NCBI GenBank assembly: GCA_963931925.1
Contig: OZ007579.1
Location: 49,612,119 to 49,676,118, forward strand
Source of the DNA: Onchidella celtica
Taxonomy: Eukaryota > Mollusca > Gastropoda > Systellommatophora > Onchidiidae
Direction: 5' to 3'
Length of the DNA: 64,000 nucleotides
In this document: one piece after another, positions 10,968-22,600 of the stretch
How positions within the stretch are numbered: the stretch's first letter is position 1
Layout of the letters: every line of letters begins with the position of its first letter
The notes under the pieces: model-generated
What the model saw: the letters and a program-made list of their open reading frames with translations, nothing else
Told to the model about the DNA's origin: nothing
Databases searched by the model: none
Position numbers and translations under genes: made by a program

Positions 10968-11223
10968 TTGTTATTGTTGTTGTTGTTGTTGGTCAATGTA
11001 TTTGTTCTATATCTTGCTGAAAGTCATTTCAGTCGCCTCTGTCAACGTCTTCAGTGTTGTTGACCTCTTTCTGTCATGCGTGCCAAGCAGCTTTCCAGAT
11101 TGTACACTGGTGCTCATCTTTTCCTCTGAAACCGATCTTGACCAGTTGAATTTACGATGAGTAACAGATTATGGATATTTCCGTGGCCAGATCGGCGGAT
11201 ATGGTCAGTTTAGATTTATGCTT

Positions 11224-11520
11224 CAGGCATGTTTTCAGTGGTATATTAATTTTCAGGAATAGAAAAATGAATGGAGGACTGTGTGGGAAGAACTCTCTTG
11301 GCTTTCCGACTTTCGTTTCCCGATTTCCCCCTTCGAAACGTTGTTTGTTTACCCTGGTCCGTTTTCTGAGTGAGAAGCGATGCGAATCGTTTGTTTTGGT
11401 CATATTTCGAAGAGGGAAATCGGAAAACAAAAGACAGAAAGCCAGGAGAGTTCTTCACACACAGTCCCCGATTCCTTTTTTCTATTCCTACAACCTACCA
11501 GTGTCAACAGGCCTTTACCA
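11224..11520. mobile_element. Fold-back (long inverted repeat) element
   Basis: An arm of about 83 bases starting GGAATAGAAAAA at 11256 pairs with the sequence ending CTATTCC at 11488. The conserved core includes GACTGTGTG, GAAGAACTCTC and GATTTCCC...TTCGAAA, with a loop of about 65 bases. Weaker pairing extends outward (CAGTGGTA against TACCAGTG). The overlapping frames on both strands are products of this palindrome. Related end sequences occur near 44690 and 45755. Confidence 0.75.
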
Positions 11521-12385
11521 GTGCGACTCCTGTATGGAATTGTTGGCTCAGTCATGACCACACTCTTATCTGGCTCAGAAAAGACGAAAATGTCTTGTAG
11601 CAGGACCACGCCCCTTTATAGTCTGTCGGTCCTTATTTCCTTGTAGGTGTGTTGACTGGTATTTTCCATTGTGCAACATCCTGGAATACGCTGGTTTCGT
11701 TGTAACATGCCTGGGAATGTTCTTTGACAGAGTCCATACACTGTCACACTTTTGGTTTCTATAATGACCGCTGGTCAGTCGGATGATTACTTCACTTATT
11801 TTAAATATCATTGCTCCGTGTTTTATTTATTAGCATCAGAGTTTACACGTCACGATACTACTAATACGACATTTCTAGTATTCCAAAATTTGATAAATTT
11901 TAGCTTGTGTCAAAAGTGATCATTCTGGTCAGTTATGTGGCCTGTGGTCAGACTGGCCACTATCAACGGACAGATATGTGAGCACGTACTGCCCATTTTC
12001 TTAATCGAATCTTAATATAGAATATGAAAAATTTCATTGATTCATAGCTTTGTTGTGGTAATGACCACGCATCAGTTTGAGGATCACTGTGGAAAATTAA
12101 ATGGCCATCACAAAAGGACTGAGGAGCATCACTGTATTTATTAAAAAATTCTCAAAATAAAAAGGTCCTTTTACTTTCGGTTTTTATATCTTGAATAGAT
12201 GTCATTCAAAATGCCAAGACACATAAAGGAAATCAGAGGTCATTTTCAAGTGTTCAAGGTCATCTGCTGAGGTGGTTCTATATCCATACTTATTAGTATG
12301 CCCATCAGCAAATACGAAGCAAAAATGTCTTGCCTTTACCACGAAAATCCACAATTTTTTGCCCTAAATAACTACTATTACTGCA
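11521..12385. other. Unassigned interval
   Basis: No gene or recognisable repeat is seen. Confidence 0.5.
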
Positions 12386-12655
12386 GAGTACTGTAACAAG
12401 GGGACAAGGTGCTCTAGAGGCAAGGTGCTCGCCTCCCATGCCAAGGGTACTGGGTTCAGAACCCGACCGGTGCAGGCATGTTGCACGTTGGAGGTTTGGG
12501 ATTTTTCTCATATTTTCGTGCCCCTAGTCCAATTAGGGGGTAGGATTGAGTACCTAGTCTTCTCAGATAAGGACGAAAAAATTCGGATCGCTTGTGTGCA
12601 CGTTGCGTAAGTTAAAGATACCTTGACAGTTGGAAATCGTAAAGAGCAGGCCGAT
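12386..12655 (+). mobile_element. tRNA-derived SINE, copy 1 (3'-truncated)
   Basis: The head is a tRNA-like A box (GTGCTCTAGAGGCAAGG) and B box (GGGTTCAGAACCC). The SINE body follows: GGATTTTTCTCATATTTTC, then TACCTAGTCTTCTC and AGATACCTTGACAGTTGG. The body is shared with copies at 19158, 30030 and 49745 (minus). The tail present in other copies is missing. Confidence 0.85.
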
Positions 12656-13003
12656 CATGTTTTATAGCTTGCTTTCTTTTTTCAGTTACAATCAACCATC
12701 ACCAGCCTTACCCATCTCCTCCTCTCCTTGCCCCCCCCCCCCTCCCCGAACCTACACAGGCGCCTGATATTGATTGTAAACCTAATGGTTAGAAAGTTTA
12801 CAGTTTGGAGGTTTGGAGAAAGCGAGTCGACAAGGCAATGACCACATTGTACTAACAAACAGCAAGACAATCAAGACGGAATATAAAAAAAAACGATCGG
12901 ACACGGGGAGACTCTCTGCCATATAATTATGCTTGCCACAGAGTAGAGATACTACCAGAAGCGACACAAGGCATGAATATTTCATCAATATTACCTACCT
13001 TGC

Positions 13004-16000
13004 CCCCCTCGAGGTCACTCCTTGCCGCCGGTGAAGGGGCTTTAGTAACACCACCAGGGGTGTGAAACAAATGTGGCCGAGCCATCTCGCCGAGCATGAG
13101 CAAACTCTGCTCTAGCAAAATAAGCTGAAGACGGAGGTATCTGGCCAGAGTAGGGCGCCTAACCTAGATACCACGCACCCTTTTCACTATTATGTCTAAG
13201 TCTGCAGTTAGTTATCGTCATGGTGCTCGCCCTGTTAAGTCCCCCCAGGCAGCGGCAGTGCCGGGCCCCCCAGCCTCGAAGGGGCCCACCCAAGCTACTG
13301 GAGGTCCCTCTCGACTGCCCCGGGGAGCCGGGGGGCAGGAGAGGAATGCTACTGGCCAAACCATCAAAGATAAGGAGCAACCTTTAAAGATAATGCACTG
13401 GAATGCTGAAGGAGTCAACAGCAAGAAAGATGGATACAGCAAGAAGTTAGAGCTAGAAAACATCCTTTTTGAGGAGAAAGTAAGTATCTGCTGCATCCAA
13501 GAAACCCACCTCAGCAAAGACGTTGCTTTCAAGGTAAGAGGATACCAGTGCTTTAGAAACGACCGGACAGACAGAAGAAAAGGAGGAATTCTAACCTTGG
13601 TGAGAAACAACGTCAGAGCAAGCCAGATTCAAGTGCTAATGGAGGGAGCAGAATATCATCTACTACACATCAGGACAGATCAGACGGAATTCCACATCCT
13701 CAATTATTACTGCCCAAACGACCGATCCATGTCCCTGGATACAATTCCCTTTAGAGGTAGGCTAATAGCATGTGGAGACTTCAACAGCCACTCCCAAAGC
13801 TGGGGCTATGAACACATGGACAAGAGAGGTGAGGAGGTTGAAACATGGCAGGATGAGTTAGGACTGCTTCTCATAAATCAGCCCACAGACCCACCTACAT
13901 TTTACTCAAGATGCTGGCATACCACCTCAACACCGGATATAGCCTTCTATACACCAGACCTGGACTGGAAGATCAAAAGGACTGTGGGGAAACAACTTGG
14001 AGGAAGTGACCATCGCCCTGTTTTCATCATGGTGGAAAACGAGCTCATAAAGAGCAGCAGCACCCTTGCCAGATGGAACTACAAGAAGGCCAATTGGATG
14101 ATGTTCAGACACAGAACAAGCGTGCTTGCCACAAGTATAATTTCAACAGGGAAAAACATCAACACCATTGTGCAAGAGTTCAACTCATCTATTCTTCAAG
14201 CTGCCAAGGAAACAATACCTCGTGGAGCACGAAAGAACTACAAACCATACTGGAACAAGGATCTTGACGAACTCCACCAAGAAGTAGAAAAGGCACGAAT
14301 ACAGGCTGAAAACAACCCAGGACAACAGCAACACAATGCCCTCCAGCAAGCCAAGGCAAGATTTCAAAGAGGAAAGCTCCAGGCACGACGCAAGAGCTGG
14401 AAAGAGAAAACAGCCTCCCTCAACTTTGAAAAAGACGGCAGGAAACTATGGAACCTGGTTAAAGCTCTAAATGATGAAGGAACAGATAGTAACATCAGAG
14501 TCACTTTGCAAGAGAATGGCAAGACCCTAACCAAGAAAACAGCAGCAAATGTTTTTGCAGATGTGTTTGCTAAGGACTGTAACATAGAGGTAAGTACAAG
14601 CAAGTTAAAGGAGGCAAGAAATGACAAGGCCCCGGAGAGAAACGAAGGAGACCAGCCAGAAGTTATGAACACAAAGATCACACGGCAAGAACTAGACCTT
14701 GCCATTAGCAAACTAAAACTGCGGAAGTCACCAGGTGCAGATGGAATACCAAATGAGATGATCAAGAAACTCGGATCCGGAGCTCTGAATAAATTACTAG
14801 AGATCTTCAAATTCAGCTGGAAAACTGGAGAAGTACCACAGATCTGGCGAGAAGCAATCATGGTCCCAATACCCAAAAATGGAAAGGACAAAGGAACAGC
14901 AAGAAACTATCGACCAATAAGTTTGACAAGCTGCCTCTGCAAGACCATGGAACGGATCGTCAACCACAGAATGAAGTGGTACCTGGAAAGCAACCACCTA
15001 CTGGCTGATCAGCAAGCAGGGTTCCGTCAGTGTTATTCCACAGAGGATCAAGCAACCTATCTGTCACAGGACATTGAAGATGCTTTCCAGGACAAGAAAC
15101 AAGTATTAGCAGTGTGGATCGACCTTCGAAAGGCCTTTGACAAAGTCTGGAAAGACGGACTACTCAGGAAGCTGCGAGACAACAAAGTGACTGGTAGCAT
15201 GTACAAGTGGACCAAGAGCCTTCTACACAACAGAAGAGCAAGAGTCCAGCTGGATGGATGTCACAGCAAGAAGGTACTGCTGAGACACGGTGTGCCACAG
15301 GGAGGAGTAATATCACCCACCTTATTCCTGATCTTCATAAATGATCTAGTTCAAGAACTACCCTGCGGAATACGTACAGCTCTATATGCAGATGACCTAG
15401 TTATGTGGTGCACGGAAGAACATGCCACAGTTGCCACAAGAAGACTACAAAGAGCCACTGACATCCTCTTAGCATGGACGAATAAGTGGTGTGTCACAGT
15501 CAACGAAGAGAAGTCGTCCACTACTCTTTTCACCCTGTCTCCAAAACAGACTGCTGGAGCCATCAAGCTCAATGGGACATCACTCAAGGAAGACAAAGCA
15601 CCAACCTATCTAGGAGTCACATTCGACACCAGGCTCTCATGGAGGAATCACATCGAGAGGGCAGAGACAAAAGCTAGAAGAAAGCTAGCCATATTGAGGA
15701 AACTGAGCGGCACATCATGGGAAGCGACAGAAAGAATTCTCAAGAATGTGTATCAGCAAGGGATTCGCCCTCACCTCGAATATGGTTCAACAGCCTGGAG
15801 TTCAGCGTCCAACTCAGCCCTTCAGATGTTAGACAAAGTTCAGAACCAGGCTTTGCGCATCATCACAGGAGCAATGAAGTCAACACCCATTGTGGAGATG
15901 GAGAAGATCACCCAGATAGCAACACTTGCAGAACGAAGAGAAACCAGGGTGGCAATCCAGGCAGAGAAATTCAACAGCATAGAGAATCACCCAATGAAAG

Positions 16001-17049
16001 AGAAGCTAGGAGACCTGGCAAGGGGAAGGCTGAAACGTACGAGCTTTATTCACAAGGCAAAGCGAATAAGAAGACAGCTATCACACCTTCCCCAGATTGC
16101 CCACCCCCTGACATCTGTACCTGAACAGACCCCATGGACGGAGGAGACAGAGACCCAAGTCCAGATACACACAGACGTTGATGGTGTCTTCAACAAGGGA
16201 GAACAAAGTGAGGTAGAAAGAAGAACTGCTGTACTCGGCCTACTTGATGACAAGTATCCAAGCGAATCATGGGTTCGAGTCTACACAGATGGCTCTGCTG
16301 AGAATGCTGTAACAAACGGAGGTGCCGGAGTGTATATAGAGTATCCAGACTCGACAAGAACGGCAATTAGCATGCCAACCGGAACCTTCTGCAATAATTA
16401 TGGATCAGAAGCCAAAGCCCTCATGACAGCTGCCACAGAGCTTCAAGTAGAGGACAGCAACATCGTCTTCCTCACAGATGCAAGATCAGTCCTTGAGGCC
16501 CTTCAAGCTGGCAAGCTTAACGACCTGAAGAAATGTTTTACACAGCTTGGAAATAGAAGCAGGATAGTCCTACAGTGGATACCATCACATTGTGGAGTCC
16601 CAGGCAATGAGAAGGCAGACCAACTGGCCAAGGAGGGCTCCGGCCTGGAGCAGCCACAGTGCCTCCTAAACTACTATGAGAAGAAAAACCTCATCAAAAA
16701 CAACAGACGGCAGCAAATAAACCAACAGGATAAATATCATCTCCTGAACAGAGAGGATCAAGTACTATTGTTCAGACTAAGAACTGGTCACAATAGGCTC
16801 CACCACCACATGTTCACCAAGTTCAAAATAGGAACATCTGCCATATGCGAGTGCAGCCAGTCTCCTCAAAACACGGAGCATATATTGCAGAACTGCACAC
16901 TCCTCTCAGCACTGCGAGAAACATATTGGCCCCAACCCACCGACCTGAATATCAAACTCTATGGTGCTCTGCCAGAACTGCAGAAAACCGTAGATTTTAT
17001 TAAAAGAACAAATCTGCAGATTTAGATTGGTGAACGAAAGAAGAAGAAG
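13004..17049 (+). mobile_element. Full-length LINE with 11-bp target-site duplication
   Basis: ACCTACCTTGC occurs at 12993-13003 and 17050-17060, exactly flanking a 4046-base unit. The unit has a 188-base 5' leader starting CCCCCTCGAGG, one intact ORF, and a 3' end of GAA repeats 24 bases past the stop. No separate ORF1 lies in the leader. The exact duplication and unbroken ORF point to a recent insertion. Confidence 0.9.
13192..17025 (+). CDS. LINE polyprotein: APE endonuclease, reverse transcriptase, RNase H
   Basis: The intact ORF is 1277 residues. An APE-type endonuclease begins near residue 67 (MHWNAEGVN), with IQETHL (about 102), GDFNSHSQ (about 195) and SDHRP (about 273). The reverse transcriptase spans about 500-770: SPGADGIPNEM (about 513), QAGFR, IDLRKAFDKVW, GVPQGGVISP (about 701) and the catalytic YADD (about 732). 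RNase H follows, with VYTDGSAEN (about 1030) and IPSHCGVPGNEKADQLA (about 1131). A CxC...H...C tail (about 1219) ends the protein. This order matches I/Nimb/LOA-group LINEs; the exact clade is not decided. All catalytic motifs look present, so it may be active. The first about 60 residues are proline-rich and low-complexity; the start is the first ATG of the frame. Confidence 0.9.
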   Translation: MSKSAVSYRHGARPVKSPQAAAVPGPPASKGPTQATGGPSRLPRGAGGQERNATGQTIKDKEQPLKIMHWNAEGVNSKKDGYSKKLELENILFEEKVSICCIQETHLSKDVAFKVRGYQCFRNDRTDRRKGGILTLVRNNVRASQIQVLMEGAEYHLLHIRTDQTEFHILNYYCPNDRSMSLDTIPFRGRLIACGDFNSHSQSWGYEHMDKRGEEVETWQDELGLLLINQPTDPPTFYSRCWHTTSTPDIAFYTPDLDWKIKRTVGKQLGGSDHRPVFIMVENELIKSSSTLARWNYKKANWMMFRHRTSVLATSIISTGKNINTIVQEFNSSILQAAKETIPRGARKNYKPYWNKDLDELHQEVEKARIQAENNPGQQQHNALQQAKARFQRGKLQARRKSWKEKTASLNFEKDGRKLWNLVKALNDEGTDSNIRVTLQENGKTLTKKTAANVFADVFAKDCNIEVSTSKLKEARNDKAPERNEGDQPEVMNTKITRQELDLAISKLKLRKSPGADGIPNEMIKKLGSGALNKLLEIFKFSWKTGEVPQIWREAIMVPIPKNGKDKGTARNYRPISLTSCLCKTMERIVNHRMKWYLESNHLLADQQAGFRQCYSTEDQATYLSQDIEDAFQDKKQVLAVWIDLRKAFDKVWKDGLLRKLRDNKVTGSMYKWTKSLLHNRRARVQLDGCHSKKVLLRHGVPQGGVISPTLFLIFINDLVQELPCGIRTALYADDLVMWCTEEHATVATRRLQRATDILLAWTNKWCVTVNEEKSSTTLFTLSPKQTAGAIKLNGTSLKEDKAPTYLGVTFDTRLSWRNHIERAETKARRKLAILRKLSGTSWEATERILKNVYQQGIRPHLEYGSTAWSSASNSALQMLDKVQNQALRIITGAMKSTPIVEMEKITQIATLAERRETRVAIQAEKFNSIENHPMKEKLGDLARGRLKRTSFIHKAKRIRRQLSHLPQIAHPLTSVPEQTPWTEETETQVQIHTDVDGVFNKGEQSEVERRTAVLGLLDDKYPSESWVRVYTDGSAENAVTNGGAGVYIEYPDSTRTAISMPTGTFCNNYGSEAKALMTAATELQVEDSNIVFLTDARSVLEALQAGKLNDLKKCFTQLGNRSRIVLQWIPSHCGVPGNEKADQLAKEGSGLEQPQCLLNYYEKKNLIKNNRRQQINQQDKYHLLNREDQVLLFRLRTGHNRLHHHMFTKFKIGTSAICECSQSPQNTEHILQNCTLLSALRETYWPQPTDLNIKLYGALPELQKTVDFIKRTNLQI

Positions 17050-17154
17050 ACCTACCTTGCGCCATTTTGTATGCGATTAATTGTTCGTAACTAAGCATGC
17101 GAGCAACGATGTCTTCATGTAATTTCTATTATCTTTGATTCCGCCGAATCGCGA

Positions 17155-17325
17155 AACTAGGCCATGGCGCTAACAAGAATTGAAAGAGATTATCTTCACA
17201 AAAGACAATGTGCGTATGTGTTTACTGTGGTTTGTTCAAATTTTTTTGGGTTGATTAAAACTATTTAGAGCCTTTTGTGAGCTCTTAGTCCCCATGGAAA
17301 TGCACAAAATGGTATTGTTTACAAT
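17155..17325. repeat. Decayed relative of the MITE at 9198-9378
   Basis: It shares GTGTTTACTGTGGTTTGTTCA, GAGCTC and GGTATTGTTTAC in the same order as the first MITE, but the terminal repeats are eroded. Confidence 0.55.
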
Positions 17326-17329
17326 CGAT

Positions 17330-18880
17330 CAAGTCAAGTAAAGTTGCGTTTCATTCAAAATGGCGGTGTTCGTACTTACTGTAGTCACGAAAAGTGGCAT
17401 TCTTTCTATTCTATGGTGTTCACCAACCACACGCCATTTTAATGGTAATACATTAAAAAGTTCAGTTTTATTTATTTGTTATTTTAACAAACTAAGTTGT
17501 AGGATTATAATATAGAAAAGGATTTTGGCTATGTATTTAATGAGACAGAACAATCTTTTTCTCGTTCCTTTTAGGATTTGTTCCCTGCGGGATGTAGAAT
17601 TCCGCCAATGGTCTCCATTCTTCTGTGCTCGGGTGGAAATCTATCGTTATTGGGTTTATTTTAAAAAATCTGGAGAATAAAAACTGCATAACTTTCGTAT
17701 CAGACTGAATATATTGAAAACGTTAGTTAATCCTGAGTTTTCAGAAGCTAAGCCCCAGCTTATAATATAACATAACGGAAGCCAGGGGCTAAAGAGTACC
17801 AAAATATCAAATTTAATTTTTGTTTTTTTTAATGTCGAATTACGATAGTTTACGATGCTGCCCTCGATTTAATCCTGAGACAAAATTAATAACAATAATA
17901 ATAATTTAAAAAATATATTGCCCGTTATGAATTGTAAAGAGAATGAAAAAGAAAAATAACTTGAAACATTGAATGAATAGTTGAACTGTTGCAGAGGGCA
18001 TTATGTGAATTTAATCGTTTGGTTGTTAAGTGAGTCATCTTAATTTCTCCGTAGTTACACAATACTGAATACTGTCCCCTTTGTTTATGAACAGATTCAT
18101 GGTAATCACTGGTGGCTTTAACTGTTATGGGGGCCCCTCCGCCAACTGCCAACAATGGGGCAAAGTACAAGATTCAGTCGTTAAAAAAAGTGTTCTGTCA
18201 GGATCCCTCTGGGATTAGGGTTCTTGAAGCATAAGTGGAAGCTTCGTTATGTTCATAGTAGATCCGCCACTGCTTGTAGTAATCAAAACAACGTCGAAAA
18301 CTTAACTGCAAGTCTACTGTACAACTTTGAAGGACACGCTGGTGTTTTTGTCTGCAGTGCAGCATGCGGGCATATTCTAAGAGGAACCAAAAAAAAAAAA
18401 AAAAAACTTAATGATTATGGCCATGGGAGGTCTAATACTGATAAAAATGTCTGGTCAACTTGATCGAACACAGAGGTGGGAACTCCATAATATATACAAT
18501 TATCGCCTCTTTAAACAGTGTGTTAAAATGAACACTCGAGACAATGTTCTTTTTTCGAGAATATACGCAGTTGTTTTACAGGCGAGAAAAACGAATTACA
18601 CCAGGCATTTGCAATCAGCCATAAAATTACTAATAAAATATGAAAGAAAATACCTCTAATAACAGGAGCTTGACACTTCAGATTGTGTGACTTGTATTGT
18701 ACCAATCAGCATGTCCCGGTAGTTAATGACACTCAGACTTTACTGTCGAGACAGACCGAAATAAATGATTTTTTAGGTGCACCATTATGAATTTCTCTAT
18801 GACACTAATTTTTTTTTATAGAAATTTATAATCGATTTTACAACGTTCCAGAGCATCATCTAAAATACCTTAAGATGCAA
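17330..18880. other. Unassigned interval
   Basis: AT-rich, with an A-run near 18390 and short random frames only. No gene or repeat is recognised. Confidence 0.5.
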
Positions 18881-18884
18881 TCAG

Positions 18885-18990
18885 GAATCGAACCCCAGGC
18901 ATCAGTATTATAAAGCCACCGCCCTGCCCACTAAATTAGTTCCAGACCAGCAATTTGGTCTGTAGATTGACCTCACGTTCCTAAGTAGAT
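18885..18990 (-). mobile_element. tRNA-like SINE relic
   Basis: Read on the minus strand it has a B-box-like GGGGTTCGATTCCTG and an A-box-like TTAGTGGGCAGGGCGG at tRNA spacing. It is a different family from the SINE at 19158. A free tRNA gene is unlikely because the arms do not pair well. Confidence 0.4.
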
Positions 18991-19157
18991 CCGCTCGTTG
19001 CGACATTGTACCAACGTCCGTTTGATATAGGGACCCCTCCACCTCCCCAATGACAGCTAGACAGCTAGACTCTCCTTTACCCATGCACTCACATTAACAA
19101 ATCTAATCGCATCTTCTCTTGTTGTAAAAGAAAACGACGCCAGGAGTATTTCATTGT

Positions 19158-19545
19158 GTTGGGGACACGGTGGTCTAGAGACCAAGTGCTTGCCTCTCAT
19201 TCTGAAGGTACCGGGTTCGAATCCCGTCACTGCAAGCATGTTGGAAGCTTGGGATTTTTCTCTTATTTTCCTGTCCCTGATCTTGGAGTAGGCAGAATCG
19301 AACATCTAGTCTTCGCTGATAAGTACTAGAAATTCGGAGGGCCCGTGTGGACGTTACGCAGGTTGAAGATACTTTGGCAGTTGGAAATCGAAAGAGCTGG
19401 CCGAACAAGGCGGCTGATCAGGCAAAATGCTAAAAAAACAAACCAAAAACGAATCCCTACCAGAAGAAGACAAATAAAAAGAAGAAAAGTGAGCTATAAA
19501 TGCCAAGGGCAGCTAACCTCGCAAAGTAAAGACCTAAACACCATC
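19158..19545 (+). mobile_element. tRNA-derived SINE, copy 2 (most complete)
   Basis: The tRNA head is TGGTCTAGAGACCAAGTG (A box) and GGGTTCGAATCCC (B box) at 19210-19225. The conserved body follows (GGATTTTTCTC, ATCTAGTCTTC, TTTGGCAGTTGG). The tail AAATGCCAAGGGCAGCTAACCTC is shared with the copy at 30030-30419. Confidence 0.85.
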
Positions 19546-19549
19546 ATAT

Positions 19550-21055
19550 TTCATTGCGGTGCAATTTCAAAAAAGAAAGAGAAAACCTAAATAATGTTTT
19601 CAGAAATTATAAAAAATAATTTTCTCAAGTGTCCATCTGAGCCAGTTTGTTTTGTATCGAAAACATTGTGTTTGTTCAAGTTTCAGGGAAAATTCTAGAA
19701 AGGTTGCAACGTGAGTAAAATAGATTGATTTTTTTTTCTGGCTTCCTTTGATCAGCCTAGTGCTTGGGCTATTGTTTTAGACATGCTTTAATTTGGGTGC
19801 AATCTTCATGCCTAGAAACGGATGCGCAGTTCTTTGAGCCACGTGAGATCTGTGGCCAGACTGTAGATGATTAAGCGAAACATTCCAGGTCAGAGAGCGA
19901 AGGAGGGTTGTAAGGGGGGAGGGGGAGATAGACAGACAAACAGACAGACTGAAGGGTATGAGGCAGCACAGGTTTATCTAATACAATCACGATGTAAAAA
20001 AGAAGACATTGCTGGGAGATTATTTTGGCTGGGTTTTTTGTTCCTCAATGCTACAGCCTGAGTGATAATTTCAGAAATTATAAAATCAACAAGTCTAACC
20101 CAGTCTCCTTTGTATTGACCCATTGCACTTATAAAAGTTTCGGGCAATCTTTTAAACATGTTGTTATGCCTGTAAATACAATGGTTTCAAATACTTTTTT
20201 AAACCTCCCTCAGATAGGCCTCGCGCCTTGGGGGATTATATTTGACACGCGTTTAAGTAAAGATCTGGTGCCAATTTTCCTGCCAAGAAACGAGAGCGCA
20301 GTGCTCCCTTGTATATGAGATCCGTAGAAAATTTGTATATTATAATGAGAAACTTTCTGCATTAAGGGTGTTCAGTATGGTGATTGTTTGTTTTCGGTAG
20401 GGAAGGAGGTACGGTTATAATTTACTAATAGTGAAAATCAAAGTTGTTTACACTAAAACGATGGATCAAAATGATTTAGAGAAACGTGCTTCACCCCCGC
20501 AAAATATCTGTGTCTGTAAAGTTTGCTTAAAGATAGTGAACAACATCTGATTAATGATAAGCTGACCGTTAAAATTGTGGGCTATCCGCTTTTACAAGTT
20601 ATGGTAGGCGAGTCACCAGGCTTGGTCTGTTTCACTCCTCACTCAGGCTGGCAACAGCACATTGCGCCATACACGTCAAAACATGTTGAAAAATAAATTG
20701 CTTTACACGCACCCATACACACCCATACATACAATACGCGGGAGCATAATTATTCGCATACGCACCAGCGGAGCTGGGACATCCTGTTCACAGTGACATG
20801 CTCTCATAAACAGTCCACATTGACTTACACGTTCCCTTTGCTGAAGCGATAAAAACGGGCGTGAGCTGAAAGCATTCATTATCAACGATGAACCATGGCA
20901 GAAATGCATTTGGAATGATTGTTATGTTGAATTACTAGAGGCTTTATAATTTGCACCTGGAGCACAAACTGACTGGTGATATTTAACACAGTCAGTATTT
21001 CCTGGTCTAGGGGGTGCTACTGACCCAGATCCGGAATATAGATTTGAGTTTGAAT
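19550..21055. other. Unassigned interval
   Basis: No supported gene is visible. Short frames lack family motifs. Confidence 0.5.
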
Positions 21056-22205
21056 TTTACGGCGCGTCGGCATGATAACGGCCACTTGGCGCTCTTCGCG
21101 GTCTATTTGGGTACACTGTCTTTATTTATGTTTCGTATTCAGAACTGTCAAGTTTAACATAATACATTCACAAAAAAAAATGTTTAACTGTTTTTGTATA
21201 GATCTGGAAAAAGTTTGTAAACGAATACTAAAATTAATTATTAAATTGATTTTTAATTCTTAGCCTCTCTCAGAAAGGACAGGATCCGTTGTATATTCAC
21301 GTCAGAAAATAATTCTTTCACGGATCCGCAGGCATAGTGCTTTCTTCAGATGGGCAGAAAGTCGACACATTCAGTTAAAATATGTTTAATTGATACAGGA
21401 TGACAAAAAAAATAAAACACAGAACCCACAAATTGGAGGAAGTTTTTGGCATCATTGGAAGGACGCAGAGGATAGATCGAGATGAGCAGTGGTTCCAGCA
21501 AGACGGGGCCAACGCCCACACATCAAATGCCTGGCTGCCAGAGCGATTTCAGGAAAGACTGATCAGCCAGAAGTGTGACGTTGAGTGGGCTGCGGTTTCA
21601 CAGGAATTGAACCCCTCAGATTTGTATCTGTCGGGGTATCTCAAAGATAATGTGTAGGCGAGCAACCCTGAAACGATTAGTGAACTGAAGTCAGCAATCA
21701 CAGCAAAAATCAGAGAAATCCCCAAAGAGGAATGTGTTCGAGTAATTGATAATTTTCCTCAACGTGTTCAAGTTGGCTTCCAACGCCGTTTGGGAGATAT
21801 TTTGGAAAGACTATGAATTTCATGCACAGCAACCAAATAGCCGAAACTTTGGAGATTGAATATACGGAGAGTGAAGTTTAAGTTCAGCAAATTTATTTGC
21901 AGGATTTAATAAAATTGCCATGGGTTCTGTTTCCCTTTTCGTAAAAATCGGGGTGAGAGGTGGGTGTGACCGAGACGGAGTCTCTTAAAGACAATTTCAT
22001 CTCTCCAATTTTGTTGAGAGGCATGAGTCCACTGTCTAAGTTGATCTTGGACAGAGTGTTCATGTTGTTTGTTTGATGTTTGTTCATCACATCTTTCCTG
22101 CCATCTCCATTTGATAAAGTTATTAATATTGGGTTTAAATCAATGTGTGCTCTTTTTCGGTGTTGTTGTGGACATTTTAATGTTTCTTTGGCCACCGTGC
22201 CTGCT
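21056..22205 (-). pseudogene. LINE 3' end (RNase H tail and 3' UTR), interrupted by a mariner
   Basis: Segments 21060-21370 and 21890-22200 match 30640-31240 in the same order, but here an unrelated mariner fragment sits between them. The minus-strand frame 22195-21893 (RAHIDLNPILITL...) corresponds to the PHADFKPAKNFIKSRW frame of the other copy. That is the region between RNase H and the zinc-binding C-terminus in CR1/Jockey-like LINEs. Confidence 0.6.
21400..21816 (+). pseudogene. mariner-like transposase C-terminal fragment
   Basis: One frame from 21400 to 21816 is broken by a single TAG at 21655-21657, where the family usually has a tyrosine codon. It carries WFQQDGANAHTSN (second catalytic Asp), then LNPSDLYLSGYLKDNV (third Asp position), then the usual tail ECVRVIDNFPQR. 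The N-terminal DNA-binding half is missing. It was inserted into a LINE remnant and is inactive. Confidence 0.8.
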
Positions 22206-22400
22206 GTCCGTTACCATTAATCTAACGTGATTTGAAAAAACGCCTTTTTTCATTTTGGCGCGAAAATTTTTTATTTCACTATTGGGTTCTCATCAACAAT
22301 CCTCATCTTATAAGCTTATCAGGTTTTGAAAAAGCTTAGCCATTTTTATATTATCTTAAAAAAACAATTTTTCAAAACGCCTCTTTTTCTGCCGAAACGC

Positions 22401-22600
22401 GACAAAACGCCTTTAATTTGACAAAACGCCTTTTTTTCGAAATAAAGGCGTTCGTCTGAGGCCGAGTGGGATGACAAAACGCCTTTAATTTGACAAAACG
22501 CCTTTTTTTCGAAATAAAGGCGTTCGTCTGAGGCCGAGTGGGATGACAAGACGCCTTTACTTTGCCAAACCATCGTTATAAAGTAGGAAAAGCAGGCTTT
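22401..22600. repeat. 72-bp tandem repeat inside the transposon
   Basis: GACAAAACGCCTTTAATTTG restarts at 22401 and 22473, with a partial third copy at 22545. Each unit contains two direct GACAAAACGCC motifs and an inverted AAAGGCGTT, so each can fold. Confidence 0.85.

Noticed and set aside
12425-12480. tRNA gene
   Set aside because: A and B boxes are present but the stems are poor and the conserved SINE body follows; the same holds for 19185-19235 and 49935-50010.
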